Below, in pieces: positions 43,599 through 52,500 of a stretch of 64,000 bases of DNA. The stretch lies in the NCBI RefSeq assembly GCF_014117325.1, contig NZ_CP059732.1:8789065-8853064 (forward strand), written 5' to 3'. Position numbers and translations under genes: made by a program. Below the pieces are notes generated by a model. That model made no database searches. It saw nothing but the letters and a program-made list of their open reading frames with translations, and was not told the origin of the DNA. The first letter of the stretch is position 1. The number at the start of each line of letters is the position of its first letter. The DNA comes from Spirosoma foliorum (GTDB lineage Bacteria > Bacteroidota > Bacteroidia > Cytophagales > Spirosomataceae).

Positions 43599-44354
43599 CT
43601 AGTCCTCAATCAGTCGATAGAAAGCATCTCGGTACGTTTCACCAATGGGGACAATCGCCTGAGAGTGGCCTGGATGATTAATGTATATGCGGTTTCGTTC
43701 AATGGATTCAATTCGGTTGAGTGCCACAATATAGGATTTGTGAACTCGGGCAAACTGATGGGGCAGCAGCTTTTCTTCCAGACTTTTCATGGTTTGGAGC
43801 GCCAGAATCCGCTCGGCTGGCGTATAAAGCGAGACATAATCTTTTAGTCCTTCGCAATACAAAATGTCGCTCAAACTAACGCGTTGCAAGCGGTATTCTG
43901 TCTTGACGAAAATGAAATCCTTGGGGGCCGGTTCAATCAGACTATTCTGGGTAGTATCGGGCACCAGATTACTAGCAGGTACTGCCGACTGAATGGGCGG
44001 TAGCAGTTTTTGCACCGCTTTATAGAACCGTTCGAACGAGACGGGCTTGAGCAGATAATCCACCACATTGTGTTCGTAGCCTTCCAGCGCGTAGGTTGAA
44101 TAGGCGGTGGTCAGAATAACCCGGCACTTATGGTCACTAACGGCTCGTTCTACCAATTTTAGGAATTGCATTCCTGTGAGTTCGGGCATCTGAATATCCA
44201 GAAAAACCAGGTCTACCTCGCCCTGTTGTACCCGCGTCAAGGCGTCGATTGGGCTGGTCGTGGCGCCAACCAGTTCCAGAAAAGGTACTTTCCGAATGTA
44301 GTCGCTTAAAACAGCGTGGGCGAGCGGTTCGTCGTCAACAATAAGGCAGCGCAT
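43599..44354 (-). CDS. LytTR-family response regulator
   Basis: A 251-residue response regulator. The receiver domain (about 1-120) has the acidic pair VDDEP and the phospho-accepting Asp53 in LVFLDIQMPEL; the conserved Lys is in VDYLLKPVS. The C-terminal LytTR DNA-binding domain (about 150-248) carries VKTEYRLQRVSLSDILYCEGLKDYVSLY and RVHKSYIVALNRIESI. Overlaps nothing; 10 bp downstream of the kinase gene, so co-transcribed with it. It is convergent with the exporter gene (9 bp apart). Confidence 0.92.
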   Translation of the reverse strand: MRCLIVDDEPLAHAVLSDYIRKVPFLELVGATTSPIDALTRVQQGEVDLVFLDIQMPELTGMQFLKLVERAVSDHKCRVILTTAYSTYALEGYEHNVVDYLLKPVSFERFYKAVQKLLPPIQSAVPASNLVPDTTQNSLIEPAPKDFIFVKTEYRLQRVSLSDILYCEGLKDYVSLYTPAERILALQTMKSLEEKLLPHQFARVHKSYIVALNRIESIERNRIYINHPGHSQAIVPIGETYRDAFYRLIED

Positions 44355-44364
44355 AGCAGGGCGA

Positions 44365-45411
44365 TTATAAACTTAACTCCAGCGAACAGGCGTAACTATC
44401 CTGATCATTCGTAACATGTAGCGTATGTTGGTCGGGATAGAGCAACGCCAGCCGCCGTTTTACATTCGTCAGGCCAATACCACCCGCCGAATCGGTCTGT
44501 CGGTTCATTTTTTTGTTGAGCGTGTCGAAACGCAATCTACCGTTTCGGACGCTTAAATCAAGCACCAGCGGTTGGTTCGGGTCCGTCAGGTCGCCGTGTT
44601 TAAAGGCATTTTCAACAAAGGAAACCAGCAACAACGGTTCAATTCGGAACAGATCGGTATTACCCTCCACGCTAAATAAAACGTTGGCATTGGCAACCCG
44701 AAGCTTTTCGAGTTCGACGTAGTTTTTCAGGTAGTCCACTTCTTTCGATAACGGTACCCGCCCCGTTCCTCCATTATGTTCGTTGCTGTCGTAGAGCATA
44801 TAGCGCATCAATTCCGACAGTTTCAGAATGGCCCCCGGCGCATCATCCGATTTGGTGTAGGCGAGCGAATAAATGTTATTCAGCGTGTTGAACAGAAAGT
44901 GTGGGTTCACCTGCGATTTCAGAAAGGCTAACTCAGCGGTGTTGCGCTCGCTGACAAGTTCGATACGTTCCTGTTGGTGAACAAACCAATCTTCAATAAC
45001 CTTAAACGCCAGCCCAAGGCCAATGGCATAGATGGCATAAAACCGATTATCCCAGGCATAAGCGAGTTTAGAAACGTCGGGATCGTAGTTGGTGAAGCCA
45101 AATAAATGCCAGTAAAAAACTTGTTCCAGCAAATAACGGGTAAGAATAAATCCTCCCATAGCCCCCACTGAGCCCAAAAGTGCCCATCCGAGCCGCTGCC
45201 GATTAAGCAAGTGAGTGAGCACAATGGCGTGTTCGAACCAGGCCGCCAGCCAGAAGGACAGACTGAATGAAATCTCCAGTGGATCAAAAACCAACGCATG
45301 CTTTTTAGGGTCATCGGCATTCAACAGCACCATCGTTGCCCAAAGGGTAAGGTAGAGCAGATTCCGAATATGGGTACGGTTGTTAAAAAAAGCAGGTAGG
45401 TGAAGCGTCAT
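44365..45411 (-). CDS. LytS/YehU-type sensor histidine kinase
   Basis: A 348-residue membrane kinase. Four transmembrane helices lie in the first ~135 residues (LLYLTLWATMVLL; SFSLSFWLAAWFEHAIVLTHLL; WALLGSVGAMGGFILTRYLL; FYAIYAIGLGLAFKVI). The phospho-accepting His171 is in SQVNPHFLFNTLNNIYSLA, the LytS signature. The C-terminal ATPase domain has LLVSFVENAFKHGDL (N box) and GGIGLTNVKRRLALLY (G box). The gap upstream carries the operator-like repeats. A membrane-embedded input without a recognised sensor domain is compatible with sensing a small peptide or membrane state. Confidence 0.9.
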   Translation of the reverse strand: MTLHLPAFFNNRTHIRNLLYLTLWATMVLLNADDPKKHALVFDPLEISFSLSFWLAAWFEHAIVLTHLLNRQRLGWALLGSVGAMGGFILTRYLLEQVFYWHLFGFTNYDPDVSKLAYAWDNRFYAIYAIGLGLAFKVIEDWFVHQQERIELVSERNTAELAFLKSQVNPHFLFNTLNNIYSLAYTKSDDAPGAILKLSELMRYMLYDSNEHNGGTGRVPLSKEVDYLKNYVELEKLRVANANVLFSVEGNTDLFRIEPLLLVSFVENAFKHGDLTDPNQPLVLDLSVRNGRLRFDTLNKKMNRQTDSAGGIGLTNVKRRLALLYPDQHTLHVTNDQDSYACSLELSL

Positions 45412-45467
45412 GACATAGCCTATTACGAGTGCTAAATACTGAAGTCGGGACGGAAGCTACAAGTCCA

Positions 45468-45571
45468 ATCGACCAACGCCTGATTTTGATCGACCAACCC
45501 AGTTTGGGCGCTAAATGCCCGTTGGTCGATTGATAAAACGGTTAGCCGAGTCAACGATGGCGTTGGTCGAA
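45468..45571. promoter_or_regulatory. two divergent arrays of a GTTGGTCGAT element
   Basis: Five copies: ATCGACCAAC at 45468-45477 and 45489-45498 (21 bp apart, pointing toward the kinase gene); GTTGGTCGAT at 45521-45530, GTTAGCCGAG at 45541-45550 and GTTGGTCGAA at 45562-45571 (20 and 21 bp apart, pointing toward the DUF5694-like gene). Direct repeats spaced by two helical turns are the mode by which LytTR proteins bind, and CCCGTTGGT at the third copy fits 8 of 9 positions of the known LytTR pattern. The symmetric centre is about 45509. Confidence 0.72.
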
Positions 45572-45641
45572 TAGAGTTGGCTGGGGTAGCAGCGAAGCCA
45601 CACTTTTGGGTCATCAATTCACAAACGCATTTACAAACACC

Positions 45642-46721
45642 ATGAAATTACTTATTTCTTTTTTCCTGATAATCATCTCGTTCCTGGCTTCGGCTCAATC
45701 GAATAAGAATAGCCAGCCACTTGAAATCCTGTTTATTGCAGCAGCTCACGACTACGGTGCCAAACCGATTGAAGACTTTTCGTATCCGATCAATAAAGCG
45801 CTTGCGTTTAAACCAGATGCCGTATTTGGTGAGAATCTCTCGCCCGAAGACTACGATGCACTGGACCGACACTGGAATAAAGAAGCCATTGATAAGCGAC
45901 TGGCTTATCTGACCAAAATCGGCTATCCGTTACCCAAACACCCGCAGGCGTTCATTGCCCGTCAGTATAAGTTGCTCCGTAAATACCCGTACTATCATCA
46001 GGAGCGTATGAAACTAGCGCATGCTTTATACCTGACCCATGATTTTGGGAACGCATCTTATCAGTTTTACCTGCTCGATAAGCTACGTCCAGCTTTTGGT
46101 GCCGAGGAAATAGCCGCGTTTACCCAGATACTCGGCCCGGTTGATTCGCTCAAAAATGTTGGTTTCCGACGCTCAAACGAATATTATAACATCTTCCACC
46201 CAATAGCGCAGTCACTGAAACTGGATAAAATTATGCCGATGGACTGTCAGAAGTACAACACGCCCTGGAGTGCGGCCTGGGAGAAAACGGACTCACTGTA
46301 TAAGCTCTTCGAAAAGGGAATTGAAGCCGATACGAACTCCGCCGATTATAAAACATACCTACGATTGAATACTGAAAACAATGAACTTCAGCGCTTGCTA
46401 AATAAGGCTAATCAGGCCGGTAAGTCGACTGCGTTTCTGAACACCGCCGATTGGGACAAATACACAGACTTTGGCAATTTTTATGGAAATCGCTATCTAT
46501 TTGGGCTGAAAAACTTTCCTGAAGAGGGCGTTCGGGACATGCTGAAATACTGGACGCTTCGGAATGAAGGAATGTGCCAGAATATTGTTGATCGTGCTCG
46601 GAAAATTGGGGCAAAGCGCGTTGTGGTTGGCGTAGGCGCTTCGCATAGGGAGTTGATGGTGAAGCTGTTAAAGGAGATGCCCGGCGTAACGGTGTATACC
46701 CTGAACGAGTATCAGCCCTGA
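45642..46721 (+). CDS. exported DUF5694/TraB-like protein
   Basis: A 359-residue exported protein with a signal peptide ending ASAQ. The start at 45642 (MKLLISFFLIIISFLASAQ) gives that signal; the longer frame overlaps the operator region. The fold resembles the TraB/DUF5694 group: an N-terminal LEILFIAAAHDYGAK with a conserved His, AVFGENLSPEDYDAL with Glu, and a C-terminal KRVVVGVGASHRELMVKLL. These families include putative metalloproteases and heme/pheromone-related proteins, but no activity can be assigned. It is divergent from the kinase with three of the repeated elements in front of it, so it is probably a target of the LytTR regulator. Confidence 0.68.
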   Translation: MKLLISFFLIIISFLASAQSNKNSQPLEILFIAAAHDYGAKPIEDFSYPINKALAFKPDAVFGENLSPEDYDALDRHWNKEAIDKRLAYLTKIGYPLPKHPQAFIARQYKLLRKYPYYHQERMKLAHALYLTHDFGNASYQFYLLDKLRPAFGAEEIAAFTQILGPVDSLKNVGFRRSNEYYNIFHPIAQSLKLDKIMPMDCQKYNTPWSAAWEKTDSLYKLFEKGIEADTNSADYKTYLRLNTENNELQRLLNKANQAGKSTAFLNTADWDKYTDFGNFYGNRYLFGLKNFPEEGVRDMLKYWTLRNEGMCQNIVDRARKIGAKRVVVGVGASHRELMVKLLKEMPGVTVYTLNEYQP

Positions 46722-46889
46722 ACCCATCAGAGGTAGTTATTCATCGGCCTTATATCCTATCGTAAGGGTATGGGGCCGATGAGTAATCGGTTTTATGAAT
46801 TTTTAAGAGCATATCCCATTTCTGGCAAACATTTCGCTATCTTCAAAACGTTATGTGAGTATACACGACACCCGTTAAGAAAGCAACGA

Positions 46890-48617
46890 ATGGAAGACAC
46901 AACGAATACTACGAATGAGCCGTCGGGGCGTGAACGCAACAGCCCTAAAAATGGGATTCAAAACGACAGCGCCACAGTTCGATTGCCGATGATTTTGGGT
47001 ATTACGCTGGCTGGTGGTATGCTCATTGGAGCCACTTTTTTCGGTGGTTCGAAAAGCATGAACAGCATCGGCCATGGTTACGCGAAGTACCGGGAAATTC
47101 TGCAACTGATTGAAAATAACTATGTCGATACGGTTAATACAGACGAGCTGGTGGATTATTCGATCACGAAAATGCTCGAAAAACTCGACCCACACACTGC
47201 TTACATGAACCCGCAGGATGCCGTGGCTGCCCGGTCGCAGCTGGAAGGTGGTTTCGATGGAATTGGGGTTGAATTCAATATCTATAAGGACACCGTTTAT
47301 GTTGTGACGCCCTTAGCGGGTGGCCCCTCGGAGTCTGCTGGCATTTTAAGTGGCGATAAGATCATCAAGGTCGATGACAAGCCGCTGGCGGGTACCAAGA
47401 TTGAAAACAGTGCCGTGTTCAAGGCATTGCGTGGCAAACGTGGTACCGATGTTAAACTGACGATCTTACGGAAAGGCGATAAGCAACCCAAAGACTTTAC
47501 CATCACCCGCGACCGGATTCCGACATACTCGGTCGATGCGGCTTATATGATCGATGCCAAGACGGGTTACATCAAGATCAATCGTTTCTCCGAAACAACG
47601 TACGACGAGTTTAAATCTGCGCTGGCCTCGCTTAAAGCAAAAGGCATGACGCAGTTGATGATGGACTTACGGAACAATCCCGGTGGCTATATGGATCGGG
47701 CAACGAACATTGCCGACGAATTCATTTCGGGTAATAAACTCTTGGTTTATACGGATGGTAAAGACAATCGCTACGACCGAAAAACGTACGCACACATTGC
47801 AGGCCAGTTTGAAGAAGGCCCGTTAGTCGTGCTGGTCGATGAGGGGAGCGCATCCGCTTCTGAAATCGTATCGGGGGCTTTGCAGGATCACGATCGGGCG
47901 CTGATTGCGGGTCGTCGTTCGTTTGGCAAAGGACTGGTGCAAATGCCGGTGACACTTTCCGATGGTTCTGAGCTTCGGTTAACGATCTCGCGATACTATA
48001 CGCCTAGTGGCCGGAGTATTCAGAAACCGTATGTGCCGGGCCACGAAGGTGATTATGAAAAAGACCTTGAACAGCGCTCGAAACGGGGCGAATACTACGT
48101 TGCCGATTCCATCAAAAACGATCCTAAGCTGAAGTTCAAGACTGATGGTGGCCGGGTTGTGTATGGTGGTGGCGGTATCACCCCAGATTATTTCATTCCG
48201 CGCGATTCGACCTGGCAAACGGCGTATTTAGTGCAACTGTACGGGAAGAACATTATCCGTGAGTTTGCGATGGAATATGCGAATGATAATCAGAAGAAAC
48301 TGGAGAAAATGCCGTTCGATGAGTTCAATCGCACCGTTAACATGAACGATGAGCAGATGAACAAGTTGGTGAAAATTGCGACTAACGAAGGCATAAAGTT
48401 TAACGAGAAAGAGTTCAATCGCTCGAAAAACTACATCCGTAATCAGATAAAGGCCTTGGTAGCCCGTTCGGTTTATCAGAAGAATAACAAAGCTGGTCAG
48501 AATAACGAGTTCTTCCGGGTTATCAGTAACAGCGACGATACGTTCCAGAAGGCGCTTCAACTTTTCGACCGGGCCGATAAACTCGAACACGGCACGATGT
48601 CGTACAATAATAAGTAG
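46890..48617 (+). CDS. ctpA: S41-family C-terminal processing peptidase
   Basis: A 575-residue periplasmic serine protease. The start at 46890 is preferred; the extension before it is not hydrophobic and lacks similarity. One signal-anchor helix lies at about residues 32-52 (LPMILGITLAGGMLIGATFF). A PDZ domain follows (about 120-190: GGFDGIGVEFNIYKDTVYVV), then the S41 catalytic domain with Ser in DEGSASASEIVSGAL and Lys in GRRSFGKGLVQMPVTLSDGS. A long C-terminal helical part ends the protein. It would trim periplasmic proteins or cell-wall enzymes. Followed by a perfect inverted repeat. Confidence 0.9.
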   Translation: MEDTTNTTNEPSGRERNSPKNGIQNDSATVRLPMILGITLAGGMLIGATFFGGSKSMNSIGHGYAKYREILQLIENNYVDTVNTDELVDYSITKMLEKLDPHTAYMNPQDAVAARSQLEGGFDGIGVEFNIYKDTVYVVTPLAGGPSESAGILSGDKIIKVDDKPLAGTKIENSAVFKALRGKRGTDVKLTILRKGDKQPKDFTITRDRIPTYSVDAAYMIDAKTGYIKINRFSETTYDEFKSALASLKAKGMTQLMMDLRNNPGGYMDRATNIADEFISGNKLLVYTDGKDNRYDRKTYAHIAGQFEEGPLVVLVDEGSASASEIVSGALQDHDRALIAGRRSFGKGLVQMPVTLSDGSELRLTISRYYTPSGRSIQKPYVPGHEGDYEKDLEQRSKRGEYYVADSIKNDPKLKFKTDGGRVVYGGGGITPDYFIPRDSTWQTAYLVQLYGKNIIREFAMEYANDNQKKLEKMPFDEFNRTVNMNDEQMNKLVKIATNEGIKFNEKEFNRSKNYIRNQIKALVARSVYQKNNKAGQNNEFFRVISNSDDTFQKALQLFDRADKLEHGTMSYNNK

Positions 48618-48618
48618 C

Positions 48619-48710
48619 GTTTACAGTTTTTGGTATTCGGTTTAAGGTGGGCTAACGCGTCTTTTGTTTGTGCGTCAGCTACCTTAAACCGAATACCAAA
48701 AACTGTAAAC
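48619..48710. repeat. 30-bp perfect inverted repeat
   Basis: Arms 48619-48648 and 48681-48710 match over 30 bp. The loop contains GCTAACGC and GCGTCAGC, a 7/8 complementary pair that adds an apical stem. The right arm ends on the stop codon of the next (minus-strand) gene and the left arm begins just after the ctpA stop. Confidence 0.9.
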
Positions 48711-49156
48711 TATTTATTCCTTTTGCTAAACTGATACGCCAAACCCAGGAATGATTGCAGGTTTCCGGTCTTGAAGTCTTTACGAGCATAAGGGGCAAGT
48801 TCAAAGGCAACGCGTAGATTCGGCATGAAGGTTAGCGGCTTTATTCGGGCGCCTATGTGTAGCGAGTAACCCTCCAGAATATCGCGATCATCGACTCCAT
48901 TCAGTGCATTGAACCGTACGCCCAGACCCGTATAGATATTTACCTGACTCTTCCGGGAGACATTCACCATGGGGCACAATGTGGTACTGAGCGATCCGAA
49001 AACGGTGTTTGTTTGCAGACGACCGTCGAACCAAAAGGCGCGGTCAGAATTGGAACTGACGGTAACAAGACTGTTGAATGGATAATAAGCCACTGATGCC
49101 TGGCCAAAAGCAGATAGGGTGATGCCTAGCAAAAAAATAGTCAATGCGTGTTTCAT
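48710..49156 (-). CDS. hypothetical exported protein, likely small outer-membrane beta-barrel
   Basis: A 148-residue exported protein with a signal peptide ending AFGQ. The start at 49156 (MKHALTIFLLGITLSAFG) is chosen for that signal. The rest alternates hydrophobic and polar residues with aromatic girdle positions (INIYTGLGVRFNAL; YSLHIGARIKPLTFMPNLRVAF; LGLAYQFSKR) and ends in a strand with aromatic residues, consistent with a small porin-like barrel of about eight strands. I do not recognise a named family. Its stop codon lies at the end of the 30-bp inverted repeat. Confidence 0.55.
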   Translation of the reverse strand: MKHALTIFLLGITLSAFGQASVAYYPFNSLVTVSSNSDRAFWFDGRLQTNTVFGSLSTTLCPMVNVSRKSQVNIYTGLGVRFNALNGVDDRDILEGYSLHIGARIKPLTFMPNLRVAFELAPYARKDFKTGNLQSFLGLAYQFSKRNK

Positions 49157-49351
49157 AAAGCAAATCAACAACTTTATCAGGCATAAAAAAACCGAATGAA
49201 CGCTAAAACGACTGTCCGGTTTTTAGGATAAGGTTACGCTCTACAGCACTAGCGTTAGTTGTCGAATGATTGGCTATACGGTTAACTTCTACTCGTTGGT
49301 CTGGTTTTCTTTGTACCTTTACAATCCTTTGTTGCTAACTATTTACTGAAA

Positions 49352-50194
49352 ATGTCCTGGTTCGTCCGAAAAGATAAAGGTATTCAGACCCCAACCGAAA
49401 TGAAACGGGAGGCTCCCGATGGGTTGTGGTATCAATGTCCGAACTGTAAAAAAGCAATGCAGACGCGGGAGCACAAACTCAATGCGTATACCTGTATTCA
49501 TTGCAACTATCACGAAAAAATCGGTTCAGAGGCCTATTTTTCGATTCTGTTCGATGATAATGAGTTCACCGAACTCGATGCGAACATGCAATCGGCTGAC
49601 CCCCTGAATTTCGTGGATACAAAACCTTACCCAGCCCGAGTTAAGGCAACCATCGAAAAAACAGGTTTGAAAGATGCAGTTCGGACGGCTTACGGCCCAA
49701 TGAACGGACTGACCGTAACGATGGCTGTTATGGACTTCAACTTTATCGGCGGCTCGATGGGCTCGGTGGTGGGTGAAAAAATTGCTCGTGCTATCGACCA
49801 TGCCATCAAGAATAAGACGCCTTTCCTGATGATTTCCAAGTCGGGTGGTGCGCGGATGATGGAGGCTGGTTTTTCGCTCATGCAGATGGCTAAAACCTCC
49901 GCTAAATTAGCCTTGTTAGATCGGGCTAAATTGCCTTACGTCTCGCTCCTGACCGATCCGACAACGGGTGGTGTGACGGCCTCCTATGCCATGCTGGGCG
50001 ATTTCAATATTTCAGAACCAGAATCGCTGATCGGCTTTGCTGGCCCGCGCGTTATCCGGGAAACCATCGGTAAAGACCTCCCGAAAGGCTTTCAAAGTGC
50101 GGAATTCGTACTCGAGCACGGTTTCCTCGACTTCATCGTCGACCGGAAAGACCTGAAAGACAAAGTAGTAACGTTGTTTAAGATGTTAATTTAA
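49352..50194 (+). CDS. accD: acetyl-CoA carboxylase carboxyltransferase beta subunit
   Basis: A 280-residue subunit that moves the carboxyl group from biotin to acetyl-CoA in fatty-acid synthesis. The N-terminal zinc ribbon has CPNC and CIHC (residues 28-53). The crotonase-fold core contains [41 protein letters not shown] and [16 protein letters not shown] with the oxyanion glycines. [21 protein letters not shown] closes it. Full length. accA is not adjacent. The 36-bp inverted repeat begins at its stop codon. Confidence 0.96.
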   Translation: MSWFVRKDKGIQTPTEMKREAPDGLWYQCPNCKKAMQTREHKLNAYTCIHCNYHEKIGSEAYFSILFDDNEFTELDANMQSADPLNFVDTKPYPARVKATIEKTGLKDAVRTAYGPMNGLTVTMAVMDFNFIGGSMGSVVGEKIARAIDHAIKNKTPFLMISKSGGARMMEAGFSLMQMAKTSAKLALLDRAKLPYVSLLTDPTTGGVTASYAMLGDFNISEPESLIGFAGPRVIRETIGKDLPKGFQSAEFVLEHGFLDFIVDRKDLKDKVVTLFKMLI

Positions 50195-50278
50195 AAGGAG
50201 TAAAGGGAGGAGGGGGAATAAAGGGAGGAGAGGGAAAGTCCTTCCTCCCTTTATTCCCCCTCCTCCCTTTACTCCTTT
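50194..50278. repeat. 36-bp perfect inverted repeat
   Basis: Arms 50194-50229 and 50243-50278 are perfect complements over 36 bp, the longest in the window, purine-rich on one strand (AAAGGAGTAAAGGGAGGAGG). It begins at the last base of the accD stop and ends 3 bp before the next ATG. Confidence 0.93.
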
Positions 50279-50281
50279 ATT

Positions 50282-51259
50282 ATGCTCCTCGTTTCCCATC
50301 CTGTTCTTTGCAATTACTACCTAACCTATCGCTGTAATGCGAGCTGTAGTTTTTGCGACATTTGGGAGCGCCCTTCTCCCTATATTACGCTTGAGAATGC
50401 GCGCCAGAATCTGCGGGATCTCAAAAAACTAGGCGTCCGGGTTGTTGATTTTACCGGGGGCGAGCCTTTGCTGCATCGCCAACTCCCCGAATTACTGCAG
50501 GAAGCCAAACAACTCGGCTTGATCACCACTGTTACGACCAATGCGCTCCTGTATCCCAAACAGGCCGAAAAACTGCGTGGATTGGTCGATATGCTTCATT
50601 TCTCGCTCGATTCGCCGATAGCCGAGGAACATGACCAATCGCGGGGCGTAAAGTGCTTCGATAAGGTCATCGAGTCCATTGCCATTGCCAAACAGCTAGG
50701 CGAACGGCCTGATATTCTGTTTACGGTATTTGAGCATAACGTTCATCAGATCAGGCAGCTGTATGAAGAGATTTGTCTGCCTAACAACTTGGTGCTGATC
50801 CTGAATCCTGTATTCGAATACAACGCCGTTGACACCGGAGATCGCTTTTCAGAGAAGGCGCTTCAACAGATGGCGTGGTGGGGGAAACAGAAAAACGTTT
50901 ATATTAACGATGGCTTTATCCAGCTTCGGCGCGATGGTGGCAACCATGTCGAAGACCCAATTTGCCGGGCAGCCAGTACAACCATTGTCATCTCCCCAGA
51001 AAATAAATTAATCTTACCCTGCTATCACTTAGGGCTGAAAGATTTCCCTATTGACAACCATTTGTACGACCTCTACCGCTCCGACGAAGTCCAGAAACTA
51101 GTGGCTTTGGAGGGTCGCTTGCCTGCTTGCGAAGGCTGTGCCATAAACTGCTACATGCAGCCCTCATTTGCCGTTGAGGTAACTAAATATTTCTGGCGAG
51201 CTTTACCCAGCACGCTGAAATACAATTGGATGAAAGGTACCTGGAAACAGTTGTTCTGA
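50282..51259 (+). CDS. radical SAM protein with SPASM-like C-terminal cysteines
   Basis: A 325-residue radical SAM enzyme. The CxxxCxxC motif (CNASCSFC, residues ~19-26) binds the 4Fe-4S cluster, followed by FTGGEPLL (SAM-binding GGE). C-terminal cysteines (CRAAST, LPCYHLG, CEGCAINC) suggest auxiliary Fe-S sites as in SPASM/Twitch enzymes. These often modify peptides or build cofactors. There is no precursor peptide gene beside it, so a peptide substrate is not supported. It is separated from accD by the inverted repeat and not in an operon with the T9SS gene (convergent). Confidence 0.85.
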   Translation: MLLVSHPVLCNYYLTYRCNASCSFCDIWERPSPYITLENARQNLRDLKKLGVRVVDFTGGEPLLHRQLPELLQEAKQLGLITTVTTNALLYPKQAEKLRGLVDMLHFSLDSPIAEEHDQSRGVKCFDKVIESIAIAKQLGERPDILFTVFEHNVHQIRQLYEEICLPNNLVLILNPVFEYNAVDTGDRFSEKALQQMAWWGKQKNVYINDGFIQLRRDGGNHVEDPICRAASTTIVISPENKLILPCYHLGLKDFPIDNHLYDLYRSDEVQKLVALEGRLPACEGCAINCYMQPSFAVEVTKYFWRALPSTLKYNWMKGTWKQLF

Positions 51260-52390
51260 CTATCGCTTCACGATTTTTCTCGACAAAGACCGATTGCCAG
51301 TGACTGCCCGGATTATGTAAACTCCCGGCGTTAAACTCCCCATACTGATAACTTGCTCATGTTGACGGGCGGACTTGGCCGAGTCTGACTCGTAGAGTTT
51401 GCGGCCACCTACATCGACGAGTTGGATGGTTGCGTTCGTTAGGGTACTGGTTTGGACGATGACCTGTAGCTGATCATCTACGGGACTTGGAAAGGTAGTC
51501 AGCGTAAAATCGGAGTCGAGATAATTGGGGAGTGCCGTGACAATACCATTTCCTTCGATGGCAGGCTCGTAAGCTGGAATCGTATTGGGTGTGCCGGGCT
51601 GGTCTGTGACAATGAGCGCGATTTCCTGAATGGTTTGGCTAATTAAAATACCATTCCGGTATTCGCTTACTGAAATAACGACGCTATAATTTCCCTGTTG
51701 AGTGGGCGCATCCCAGGTCAAATCGCCCGTTCGATTATTGAGTTTATAGGTTCCCTGATGCGTAACGTCGTTTGGAAATTGGTAAGCGGTCATTGACCGA
51801 TAGCTACAAAAGTCGGTCGTTGTGTTCGTCAACGGCTTAACTAATCCATAAGCCAGACTATCGCCATCGGCATCGGTCGCCCGGAATGCCAGGGTGGTTT
51901 TTTGGCCAAGCCCAACAGAAAACCCGATTGTCGGACTAGCTAGTTCAGGCGTTTGGTTCGACAGGGAGCCCGTTATGAAGGTTGTCGTGAGTGCCAGTGG
52001 TTCCTGTTGTGTACTGCTGTTTGGGATATTAAGCGCCGGAGTTCGGTTAGCTAGCGATGTCGTTAGTGTGTATGTACCGGGTCCACTGTAAGTATGGTTA
52101 ATCCGATACGTATTGATGCCAATTTTTGAACTAATGGTATTACTGCCGAGCGTAACATATAGCAGGCTTGAACGAGGAACTTCTCTTGTATTACCATCAC
52201 CAAAGCAAATACTTAACGAAGAAGCTTCTGAGGTTGCGGAACCCGCATACGAGTATATAGTAGCTATTACTTCATATGTAAGCCCTGATCCTGCTACAGG
52301 CTTTACCTGAATGTAGCCGCCAATTAAATGTGTAGCCTGGGCTACCTGTACGCTCAGAAATGCCAGAAACAGAAATAAAAACGTTTTCAT
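51260..52390 (-). CDS. secreted protein with T9SS type A sorting domain
   Basis: A 376-residue exported protein with a signal peptide ending AQAT (start 52390, MKTFLFLFLAFLSVQ). The body has Ig-like or cadherin-like beta-sandwich sequence (DADGDSLAYGLVKPLTN). The last ~80 residues are a type IX secretion C-terminal domain: FPSPVDDQLQVIVQTSTL, ATIQLVDVGGRKLYESD, and GVYIIRAVTGNRSLSRKIVKR. It would cross the outer membrane by the T9SS and be attached to the surface. Convergent with the radical SAM gene with no gap. The ligand is unknown. Confidence 0.85.
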   Translation of the reverse strand: MKTFLFLFLAFLSVQVAQATHLIGGYIQVKPVAGSGLTYEVIATIYSYAGSATSEASSLSICFGDGNTREVPRSSLLYVTLGSNTISSKIGINTYRINHTYSGPGTYTLTTSLANRTPALNIPNSSTQQEPLALTTTFITGSLSNQTPELASPTIGFSVGLGQKTTLAFRATDADGDSLAYGLVKPLTNTTTDFCSYRSMTAYQFPNDVTHQGTYKLNNRTGDLTWDAPTQQGNYSVVISVSEYRNGILISQTIQEIALIVTDQPGTPNTIPAYEPAIEGNGIVTALPNYLDSDFTLTTFPSPVDDQLQVIVQTSTLTNATIQLVDVGGRKLYESDSAKSARQHEQVISMGSLTPGVYIIRAVTGNRSLSRKIVKR

Positions 52391-52500
52391 ACTAGATAGG
52401 AGAAAGAGAAGGACGTGGTTTCTTGATAACTGCATATGGCTACATAGCCATATACTTGTTTTTAAAGATTTTTTAAACGGTATTTCCGTACCTTTCTGGC

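Noticed and set aside
50282..51259. Radical SAM protein as a peptide-modifying enzyme for the GG-leader precursors
   Set aside because: It lies 10 kb away, separated by unrelated housekeeping genes, and has no local precursor.
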